Shown here: positions 1-4,970 of the stretch, piece by piece
How positions within the stretch are numbered: position 1 is the first letter of the stretch
Layout: the number at the start of each line of letters is the position of its first letter
Source: J088 sp003695505 [NCBI: Candidatus Dadabacteria bacterium]
Lineage (GTDB): Bacteria; J088
NCBI GenBank assembly: GCA_003695505.1
Contig: RFIY01000224.1
Coordinates: forward strand, 1-7,703
Direction of reading: 5' to 3'
DNA: 7,703 nt
Notes under the pieces: model-generated
The model's database searches: none
Seen by the model: only the letters and a program-made list of their open reading frames with translations
What the model was told of the DNA's origin: nothing
Program-made: the position numbers and the translations under genes

Positions 1-222
1 CTGATCGAAGCGATCAAGCAGGACACATCGCCGGAACTCCAGGCCGCCGAGCAGCTCATTCGCTCATTCGATACGGACGCCGTGATTCTCGGCTGCACCG
101 AGCTTTCGGTCCTCGCGGCCCGCGCGCCCGAGCTCAAGGATCTTCAGCCGACCGCGATCGATCCCGTCGAAATCCTCATCGCGCGGTTGCGCGAGCGCTG
201 TCAACGCCCGCGGACGGGCTGA
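1..222 (+). CDS. Aspartate/glutamate racemase-family protein, C-terminal part
   Basis: This is the 3' end of a gene entering from the left; 73 residues are visible before a TGA stop. The fragment carries the motif LGCTEL (Cys at visible residue 32), the second catalytic-cysteine motif of the Asp/Glu racemase superfamily (aspartate and glutamate racemases, hydantoin racemase, maleate isomerase and arylmalonate decarboxylase relatives). After it comes a typical C-terminal helix with an IDPVEIL segment. In racemases of this fold this Cys deprotonates or reprotonates the alpha carbon opposite an N-terminal Cys that lies outside the window. The substrate cannot be told from this piece. The gene converges on the acyl-CoA dehydrogenase, with only five bases between the two stop codons. 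Family assignment is fairly secure; exact activity is unknown. Confidence 0.75.
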   Translation: MIEAIKQDTSPELQAAEQLIRSFDTDAVILGCTELSVLAARAPELKDLQPTAIDPVEILIARLRERCQRPRTG

Positions 223-234
223 GCTTCTCAGCTC
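216..234. terminator. Hairpin spanning the two convergent stop codons
   Basis: The arms GCTGAG and CTCAGC with loop CTT form a perfect 6-bp stem at 218-232. It extends by one G-T and one G-C pair to 216-234. It contains the stop codon of the racemase gene and the start of the stop codon of the convergent dehydrogenase gene, so it could serve both strands. There is no T-run on either side, so it is not a classic intrinsic terminator; it may only stabilise 3' ends or slow polymerase. The structure is seen; the role is inferred. Confidence 0.3.
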
Positions 235-1925
235 TCCAGCACCCGCCGCGCGATCACATGCGCCTGGATCTCGGCGGCACCCTCGAAGATGCTCAGCACA
301 CGTGCGTCGCAGAGAATCCGGCTGATCGGAAACTCCATGCTGAAGCCATTGCCACCATGGATCTGCAATGCCGCGTCCGCGGCCTGCCAGGCGATCCAGC
401 CGGCGTACAACTTGGCCATTCCGGCCTCGAGGTCACAGCGCTTTTCCGAGTCCTTCTGCCGCGCCGAGAAGAACGTCAACTGGCGCGCCGCCTGAATCAG
501 CACGCTGAGGCGCCCGATCTTGCCAAACACGCGCGGAAACTCCCAGATCGGCTTGCCAAACTGGTTGCGCTCGTTGGCGTACTGGTATCCAACCTCGAGC
601 GCCGACTGGGCCACGCCCACCGCGCGGGCGGCTGTCTGGATACGGGCACTCTCAAATGTGCGCATCAACTGCTTGAAGCCATTGCCTTCTTCGCCACCGA
701 GCAGGTTCTCCTCAGGGACGAAAAAGCCATCGAAGCTCAGCTCGTACTCCTTCATTCCCCGGTAACCAAGTACCGGCAGTTCGCTCGCTTCCAGCCCTTC
801 GCTCTGGAACGTCTTCACGTCGCCCTCGACTCGGGGTTTTTCGCCGAGGAACATCGACAGCCCGCGGTAGCCGGGCTCCGAAGCGTCGGTGCGTGCGAGG
901 ATGGTCATGACGTCGGCACGTGACGCGTGGGTAATCCAGGTTTTCTGCCCGGTGATGCGGTAGCCGCCGTCGACCTTCTCGGCGCGCGTCTTCAGATGTG
1001 CCAGGTCGGATCCGTTCGAAGGTTCGGTAAAGACCGCAGTCGGCAGCACTTCGCCGGCCGCGATGCCGGGCAGCCATTTCTGCTTTTGCTCCTCCGTACC
1101 GCCACCAAGAATCAGCTCCGCCGCGATTTCGGCGCGCGTGCCGATCGAACCAACGCCGATGTAGCCGCGACTCAGCTCTTCGGTCACAAGAACCATCGCC
1201 AGTTTGCCGAGACCGGCGCCGCCGTATTCTTCGGGAATCGTCAGACCAAACACCCCCATTTCGGCCATCGTCTGGATGATCGACATCGGAATCAGGGTGT
1301 CCTTCAGGTGGATATCGTGCGCGATCGGCACAACTTCCTGGTCGACGAATTTGCGGAACTGATCCCGGATCATCAACAACATTTCGTCATCGAGGCCGCT
1401 GTCGCCGAAGTGCCCCACCTCGTGAATGCGCCGTGCAATCTGCGCAATCAGCCCGGTCGATGCCGCCTGACGCACATATGCACCGGTTTCGCCCTGCCGC
1501 AGTTCATCGAGCAGTTCATCGCCGATACCGAGGTCCTGCGGCACCACCTTTTCCGCGGTTCCCAGATCGATGGCGCCGAGCAATTCGCGCGCGGCAATAC
1601 CGACGAATGCGTGCGCCTGCGCTGCTTCAAGCGCGCCGGAGTCGCCCTTCGCCTGCATGCGCTCGCCGAAATCGATCATCTCGCGCGCGCCTTCGCGATA
1701 GATCGCGATCATGCTCAACGCGTGAGCCTCGCTCTCGAGCTCTTCCAGCTTGCCGCCGTTGAGCTTGCCATCGATGACGACCCGGTCACGCAGCGATGCC
1801 TTCGCCGCGTCCAGAACACGATCGTACACATCGAGCACCTGGCGCGCACTGTCGAACGACAGCCCGGCGGCCTTCAGTGAATCGAGAGAAACAGGAACAT
1901 TCGGATCCAGCGACGTCTGCGACAT
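228..1925 (-). CDS. mcd: Acyl-CoA dehydrogenase, probable (2S)-methylsuccinyl-CoA dehydrogenase
   Basis: The protein has 565 residues, against about 380-400 for ordinary acyl-CoA dehydrogenases, because an extra mainly helical N-terminal domain (about residues 1-175) precedes the catalytic core. That layout, and core blocks such as MIRDQF (185-190), ELSRGYIGVGS (250-260), AVFTEPSNGSDL (297-308), KTWITHASR (328-336), GYRGMKEYEL (387-396), FESARIQTAARAVG (424-437) and IHGGNGF (522-528), match what I know of Mcd of the ethylmalonyl-CoA pathway. Mcd oxidises (2S)-methylsuccinyl-CoA to mesaconyl-CoA with FAD and passes electrons to electron-transfer flavoprotein in the cytoplasm. The likely catalytic base is Glu548 in FEGAAEIQ. 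ATG at 1923-1925 is preceded by GGAG nine bases upstream. No other ethylmalonyl-CoA pathway gene (ccr, ecm, mch, mcl) is visible, so an Mcd-like enzyme acting on another branched acyl-CoA remains possible. The dehydrogenase family is certain; the substrate is moderately sure. Confidence 0.78.
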   Translation of the reverse strand: MSQTSLDPNVPVSLDSLKAAGLSFDSARQVLDVYDRVLDAAKASLRDRVVIDGKLNGGKLEELESEAHALSMIAIYREGAREMIDFGERMQAKGDSGALEAAQAHAFVGIAARELLGAIDLGTAEKVVPQDLGIGDELLDELRQGETGAYVRQAASTGLIAQIARRIHEVGHFGDSGLDDEMLLMIRDQFRKFVDQEVVPIAHDIHLKDTLIPMSIIQTMAEMGVFGLTIPEEYGGAGLGKLAMVLVTEELSRGYIGVGSIGTRAEIAAELILGGGTEEQKQKWLPGIAAGEVLPTAVFTEPSNGSDLAHLKTRAEKVDGGYRITGQKTWITHASRADVMTILARTDASEPGYRGLSMFLGEKPRVEGDVKTFQSEGLEASELPVLGYRGMKEYELSFDGFFVPEENLLGGEEGNGFKQLMRTFESARIQTAARAVGVAQSALEVGYQYANERNQFGKPIWEFPRVFGKIGRLSVLIQAARQLTFFSARQKDSEKRCDLEAGMAKLYAGWIAWQAADAALQIHGGNGFSMEFPISRILCDARVLSIFEGAAEIQAHVIARRVLES

Positions 1926-1968
1926 GCGGGCACGCTCCAGCGAAGTATGGTGATGGGTCAGTCAGGCG

Positions 1969-1989
1969 CCGCGTGCCGGCGACACGCGG
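1969..1989. promoter_or_regulatory. Inverted repeat in the leader of the dehydrogenase gene
   Basis: The arms CCGCGTG (1969-1975) and CACGCGG (1983-1989) are perfect reverse complements separated by seven bases. The element lies 44 bases upstream of the dehydrogenase start and just downstream of its candidate -10 box. It could therefore be a repressor site or an RNA hairpin in the 5' leader. There is no T-run, so a terminator is unlikely. The repeat is seen; its function is inferred and could be chance in GC-rich DNA. Confidence 0.3.
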
Positions 1990-2001
1990 ACAGGGAGTTA
2001 C

Positions 2002-2030
2002 ATTGTAGCCGAAATTGAGCCGTGATTCAT
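2002..2030 (-). promoter_or_regulatory. Candidate promoter of the acyl-CoA dehydrogenase gene
   Basis: On the minus strand a -10-like TACAAT (2007 to 2002, five of six to the sigma-70 consensus) follows a weak -35-like ATGAAT (2030 to 2025, three of six) with a 17-base spacer. It sits in the 115-base gap between the thiolase stop and the dehydrogenase start and would give a leader of about 70 bases. This would let the dehydrogenase be expressed apart from the upstream thiolase, although read-through is also possible. The evidence is motif match only. Confidence 0.35.
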
Positions 2031-2040
2031 TTTCGGGTCT

Positions 2041-3213
2041 TCATGGCTCCTGACCAAGAATGGTGACGCAACTGACGGCGCCCGGCCCCCCGACATTGTG
2101 CGCCAGTCCGCGTCGCGCTCCTGCGACCTGACGATCGCCGCAGCGTCCACGCAACTGATTCGTAATCTCGGCGACCATTCGCAGCCCCGACGCACCGATC
2201 GGATGGCCGAAGCTCTTGAGTCCCCCGCTGGGATTGACCGGCAAATCGCCGTCGAGGGCCGTAACGCCGTCGACCGCCAGCTTCCAGCCGGACCCCTTTT
2301 CGGCAAAACCAAGATCCTCGTAGTTGGTGATCTCCGTCCAGGTGAAGCAATCGTGTACTTCCGCGACATCGATCTCATTGCCCGGATCGTTGATGCCGGC
2401 CTGCTCATAAGCCCGCAGGGATGCCTGTCGGGTCGCGCGGAAACCAACGTAATCGTACCCCGGCTCCCACTGCGGACGTGCCGATGTCCCCGAGGACCCG
2501 ATGCCGTGAATCCAGACGGGTTCCGCCGATGACAGCTCGCGTGCGATCTCCGGTCGGCAAACGATCACCGCGGCCGCGCCATCCGTGACCGGGCAACAGT
2601 CGAACAGCCCGAAGGGCTCGGCAATGATCGGCGCGTTCAACGCCTGTTCGATGGTGATTTCGCGCTGCATATGCGCCTTGGCATTCCGTGCGCCATTCGC
2701 ATGATTCTTGACCGCAACGTGTGCGAGCGGGGTGCGATCGATGCCGAACGTGTGCATGTAGCGATTTGCCGCCAGCGCGAACAGGCCGGGCGCCGAATTG
2801 CCATAGGCAAGGACCGGGTGCTGCCCTACCCGCGGCAGTCCGCGCGCGGGTCGATCCTTCAGTTTTTCGACTCCCAGCGCAAGCGCGATGTCACACTGGC
2901 CTGCAGCCACCGCATACGCCGCTCCGCGGAGCGCCTCCATCCCTGTCGCGCAATAATTCTCGACGCGCACGACGGGGCGCCCGTACAAACGCAGCGCGTC
3001 CGCCAACGAGGCACCAGACACGCCCCAGCCGTAGGCCGGCGTATAGGTTCCGAGCCAGGCTGCATCGATCTGTTCCGGTTCGATTGTTGCATCGGTCAGG
3101 GCTTCATCGAACGCCTCCAGCGCCAGGTCGCTGTAGTCCGCTTCAACCCGTTCACCGAACTTGCAGACGCCTGCACCAATCACCGCCACCCTGCCGCGCA
3201 TCGAATCGCTCAT
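2041..3213 (-). CDS. SCP-x type thiolase (acetyl-CoA acetyltransferase / lipid-transfer protein family)
   Basis: The protein has 390 residues and is a cytosolic-type thiolase of the SCP2-thiolase (SCP-x) branch. These enzymes cleave 3-oxoacyl-CoA with CoA, or run the reverse condensation. The active site looks complete: nucleophile Cys88 in NYCATG, His287 in VAEVHDCF, His337 in SFGHPIGASG, and a C-terminal Cys382 in GGPGAVSCV. I chose ATG at 3211-3213, preceded by GAGG with suitable spacing and giving an N-terminus that enters the RVAVIGAG strand at once. An upstream in-frame ATG at 3253-3255 would add 14 residues with no thiolase character. It lies upstream of the Mcd-like dehydrogenase on the same strand and could share a transcript with it. 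It is divergent from the rightward operon, whose OB-fold DUF35 proteins are the usual partners of SCP-x type thiolases. Substrate chain length is unknown. Confidence 0.85.
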   Translation of the reverse strand: MSDSMRGRVAVIGAGVCKFGERVEADYSDLALEAFDEALTDATIEPEQIDAAWLGTYTPAYGWGVSGASLADALRLYGRPVVRVENYCATGMEALRGAAYAVAAGQCDIALALGVEKLKDRPARGLPRVGQHPVLAYGNSAPGLFALAANRYMHTFGIDRTPLAHVAVKNHANGARNAKAHMQREITIEQALNAPIIAEPFGLFDCCPVTDGAAAVIVCRPEIARELSSAEPVWIHGIGSSGTSARPQWEPGYDYVGFRATRQASLRAYEQAGINDPGNEIDVAEVHDCFTWTEITNYEDLGFAEKGSGWKLAVDGVTALDGDLPVNPSGGLKSFGHPIGASGLRMVAEITNQLRGRCGDRQVAGARRGLAHNVGGPGAVSCVTILGQEP

Positions 3214-3259
3214 GCCCTGTCCTCGAATCGTCGATCGTTTCAAGCCGCTCTTCATTCTA

Positions 3260-3289
3260 CCCCCGTTCCCGAACGGGGGGACAGTCCCC
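3260..3289. repeat. Two overlapping palindromes, REP-like
   Basis: The arms CCCCCGTTC (3260-3268) and GAACGGGGG (3271-3279) form a perfect 9-bp dyad with a two-base centre. The G-run at its right edge is also the left arm of a second perfect dyad, GGGGAC-A-GTCCCC (3277-3289). The two hairpins share bases and exclude each other. The position is 47-76 bases upstream of the thiolase start, in its probable leader. The GGGGACAGTCCCC core resembles dispersed intergenic palindromes that I recall from proteobacterial genomes, so a REP-type repeat is the leading idea; an operator or leader switch is the alternative. No T-run follows on either strand. Confidence 0.5.
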
Positions 3290-3294
3290 AGATT

Positions 3295-3309
3295 CGGCAG
3301 GCACTGCCG
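3295..3309. repeat. Short inverted repeat CGGCAG-GCA-CTGCCG
   Basis: Perfect 6-bp arms with a three-base centre lie just beside the overlapping palindromes. Together they make a run of three dyads within 50 bases of the leftward thiolase leader. It may belong to the same repeat unit or be a protein-binding site. Only the symmetry is visible. Confidence 0.3.
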
Positions 3310-3372
3310 GTGCGCGATCTGAAACCGATTTCATTCGACCGAGATCCGCGTTCCAGCGCTCTGCTTAACCCC

Positions 3373-3382
3373 TTGATATCAA
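3373..3382. promoter_or_regulatory. Perfect palindrome TTGATATCAA
   Basis: This ten-base perfect palindrome in the divergent intergenic region overlaps the candidate -10 of the leftward thiolase promoter. It could be a small regulator site acting on that promoter. A ten-base palindrome can arise by chance, so the support is positional. Confidence 0.25.
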
Positions 3383-3405
3383 AGGAGCGCGACACGCCGC
3401 GTCAA
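3376..3405 (-). promoter_or_regulatory. Candidate promoter of the leftward thiolase gene
   Basis: The minus strand reads TTGACG (3405 to 3400, five of six to the -35 consensus), an 18-base spacer, then TGATAT (3381 to 3376, three of six to the -10). Transcription would begin near 3368-3370 and give a long leader of roughly 155 bases containing three dyads. The evidence is motif match and divergent position only. Confidence 0.3.
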
Positions 3406-3423
3406 TACGGTTGCAGACATGAA

Positions 3424-3437
3424 TGAAACGTGTTTCA
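3424..3437. promoter_or_regulatory. TGAAAC-GT-GTTTCA operator-like dyad
   Basis: Perfect 6-bp arms flank a GT centre. The core GAAAC-N2-GTTTC matches the pattern I recall for PsrA, a TetR-family regulator of fatty-acid degradation in proteobacteria that is released by long-chain acyl-CoA. It overlaps the candidate -35 (3434-3439) of the rightward operon, where a bound repressor would block RNA polymerase. That position fits control of an acyl-CoA-processing operon by its substrate. The dyad is seen; the regulator identity is inferred. Confidence 0.5.
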
Positions 3438-3462
3438 CTATCCCTGTAACGAACGTTATAGC
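3434..3462 (+). promoter_or_regulatory. Candidate promoter of the rightward operon
   Basis: TTCACT (3434-3439, four of six to TTGACA), a 17-base spacer and TATAGC (3457-3462, four of six to TATAAT) precede the first gene. Transcription would start near 3469, leaving only a very short leader holding the Shine-Dalgarno site. One dyad overlaps the -35 and another fills the spacer and -10, as expected for a repressed promoter. Motif evidence only. Confidence 0.4.
3447..3458. promoter_or_regulatory. TAACG-AA-CGTTA dyad
   Basis: Perfect 5-bp arms flank an AA centre inside the spacer and -10 region of the candidate promoter. Its centre is 22 bases, about two helical turns, from the centre of the TGAAAC dyad, so two regulator dimers could sit on the same DNA face. 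The arms are related but not identical to those of the first dyad. Role inferred. Confidence 0.35.
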
Positions 3463-3480
3463 CAGCCGAAAGGAATCGTG

Positions 3481-4464
3481 ATGTTTTCGTGGATCTGCCG
3501 CCTGTTCGGGCGAAAGAAATCCGGTGACGGCAAGGCCGCTGGCGGTGAATTGCGCGTTGGTTCGATCAGGGAGTTCTTCGACACCCTTGAGTACAGATTC
3601 GTGCCGGAAGCCGCGAAAAAGGCCCACATCGTCTTTCAGTACACGATCACCGGCAACGAACCGATGGAATTCTACGCGGTCATCGACGACGGCAAGTTGA
3701 GCAAGCACCTCGGGCGCCACGACAAACCGACATGCGGGATTCTGGTCGACAGCGATGATTACATCCAGATGATCAACGGGGACATGAATCCGCGTCTGGC
3801 CTACCTGCGCGGCAAAATGAAGCTGGTCGGGCGCAAGATGGCCGCGCAAAAGATCCAGAAAATGATCCTGATCGGCCCCGACGCCGAAGCCCATTATCAA
3901 AAAATGAAGCGGGCGGGCACCCTGCCCCAGTTACAACAGACCGATTCCGGAAGCGCTGCGGGTCTATCTGAGTCGCTGACGGCACCATACCGGCTGCAAT
4001 TCACTTATCAACGGACGACGGGTCCCGTCATCGGGCGATTTCTGACCGGCCTGCGCGAAAAGAGGATCGAAGGCATCCGCTGTCCTGACGGACGCGTCAT
4101 CGTTCCACCGACCGAATACGATCCTGCAACCGGCCGCCCGCTGGTGGACACCTCAACCGTGCAGCCTGGTGAGGCAGCGGACCTCTGGGCCCGCGCGGGA
4201 AGTGATCTGTTCGTTGAAGTCGGCCCGGCAGGAACAGTAGAAACGTGGAGCTGGGTTCACGAACCTGGCCCCGCCCATCCACTCAACAAGCCATTCGCCT
4301 TCGCATTGATTCGCCTCGACGGCGCCGATAGCGCAATGCTTCACTGTGTCGATGCAGATCGCTCAACGATGACAAGTGGCATGCGCGTCATTGCTGAGTG
4401 GAACACCGACCGCGTCGGCGCCATCACCGATATTCGTTGCTTCGTTCCCGAGGAGGCCGCATGA
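3481..4464 (+). CDS. SCP2 sterol-carrier domain fused to an OB-fold DUF35 domain
   Basis: The protein has 327 residues in two parts. Residues about 28-130 resemble an SCP2 sterol/lipid-carrier domain: an SIREFFDTLEYRF helix, then a beta sheet with IVFQYTITG and MEFYAVIDDG, then YIQMINGDMNPRLAYLRGKMKLVG, in which the carrier-family G-x-(M/L)-x-(L/V)-x-G pattern is seen at 111-117. A flexible linker (about 131-168) leads to a DUF35-like region with a zinc-ribbon remnant (about 188-222, IEGIRCPDGRVIVPP) and an OB-fold (about 250-322). Only Cys201 of the usual four zinc ligands is left. The ATG at 3481 has AAAGGA at 3469-3474; an in-frame GTG at 3430 would add residues without domain character and lies inside the operator dyad. 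The start of the next gene overlaps its stop (ATGA). SCP2 domains bind hydrophobic acyl chains and DUF35 proteins partner thiolase-fold enzymes, so it may present substrate to the downstream enzymes. Exact function is unknown. Confidence 0.75.
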   Translation: MFSWICRLFGRKKSGDGKAAGGELRVGSIREFFDTLEYRFVPEAAKKAHIVFQYTITGNEPMEFYAVIDDGKLSKHLGRHDKPTCGILVDSDDYIQMINGDMNPRLAYLRGKMKLVGRKMAAQKIQKMILIGPDAEAHYQKMKRAGTLPQLQQTDSGSAAGLSESLTAPYRLQFTYQRTTGPVIGRFLTGLREKRIEGIRCPDGRVIVPPTEYDPATGRPLVDTSTVQPGEAADLWARAGSDLFVEVGPAGTVETWSWVHEPGPAHPLNKPFAFALIRLDGADSAMLHCVDADRSTMTSGMRVIAEWNTDRVGAITDIRCFVPEEAA

Positions 4465-4970
4465 GCGACCAGAACCAGGTTCCCGACAAGCCCGTGACAC
4501 TATTGCAGGCGCCCGTTCGTGTCGACTACACGATTCGCGCCGGCAAGAACAATACGATCTATCTGCAGGGGATGGCTGAAGGCAAGATTCTCGGAACGCG
4601 GGATCCGCGCACCGGCAAAATCTATGTTCCCCCCCGCGGTCCCGTACCGACGAGTGGCGACATGATGGAAGAAGTCGTCGAGGTATCCGACAAAGGGACG
4701 ATCTGTACCTTCTGCATCGTCAATGTCGAGTTTCCCGGGCAGATCCTGCCGGTGCCCTATGTGGGTGCCTGGATTCTGCTCGACGGCTCGGACATTCCCT
4801 ACATGCACATCGTCGGCGATGTCGATGCGAGCGAAGTCCGGATGGGTATGCGCGTCGAGGCCGTCTGGAAGCCTCGGGAAGAATGGGGCCCCACTTCGGA
4901 AAATATTCTCTATTTTCGTCCCAATGGTGAGCCCGACGCCGCCTACGAAACCTACAAGGAGCACGTCTGA
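4461..4970 (+). CDS. OB-fold DUF35-type thiolase partner lacking zinc-ribbon cysteines
   Basis: The protein has 169 residues. It has the DUF35 layout: an N-terminal helical stretch, a ribbon-like hairpin (about 42-66, ILGTRDPRTGKIYVPPRG) and an OB-fold (about 78-152, with VEFPGQ, PYVGAWILLDGSD, MHIVGDV and RMGMRVEAVW). In canonical DUF35 proteins such as ChsH2 of mycobacterial cholesterol degradation, the hairpin carries two CxxC pairs that bind zinc; here none remains, though the PPR after the hairpin is kept. The only cysteines are Cys82 and Cys85 in ICTFC, inside the OB region, not at the ribbon positions. The start overlaps the previous stop by four bases behind a strong AGGAGG, and its own stop overlaps the next start, so coupled synthesis is likely. 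Its probable role is a structural or acyl-CoA-binding subunit for one of the next two thiolase-fold proteins. Confidence 0.78.
   Translation: MSDQNQVPDKPVTLLQAPVRVDYTIRAGKNNTIYLQGMAEGKILGTRDPRTGKIYVPPRGPVPTSGDMMEEVVEVSDKGTICTFCIVNVEFPGQILPVPYVGAWILLDGSDIPYMHIVGDVDASEVRMGMRVEAVWKPREEWGPTSENILYFRPNGEPDAAYETYKEHV

Noticed and set aside
927-1880. Open frame on the plus strand (317 codons) inside the acyl-CoA dehydrogenase gene
   Set aside because: The opposite strand encodes a full acyl-CoA dehydrogenase; the plus-strand product is Arg/His/Gln-rich with no known motif.
3214-3255. Upstream ATG (3253-3255) for the leftward thiolase
   Set aside because: It adds 14 residues unlike thiolase N-termini, whereas ATG at 3211-3213 has GAGG upstream and leads straight into the first beta strand. 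A GGGGG run before the upstream ATG keeps it from being excluded.
3260-3289. Intrinsic terminator made by the G/C-rich palindromes
   Set aside because: No T-run follows on either strand and the site lies in a divergent upstream region where no transcript needs to end.
2671-3426. Open frame on the plus strand (251 codons) running across the thiolase start and the control region
   Set aside because: Most of it is antisense to the thiolase and the rest lies in the dyad-rich intergenic region; no motif or ribosome site supports it.
3430-3480. Upstream GTG start for the SCP2-OB gene
   Set aside because: The added residues have no SCP2 character, the codon lies within the TGAAAC dyad and candidate promoter, and ATG at 3481 has a well-spaced AAAGGA.
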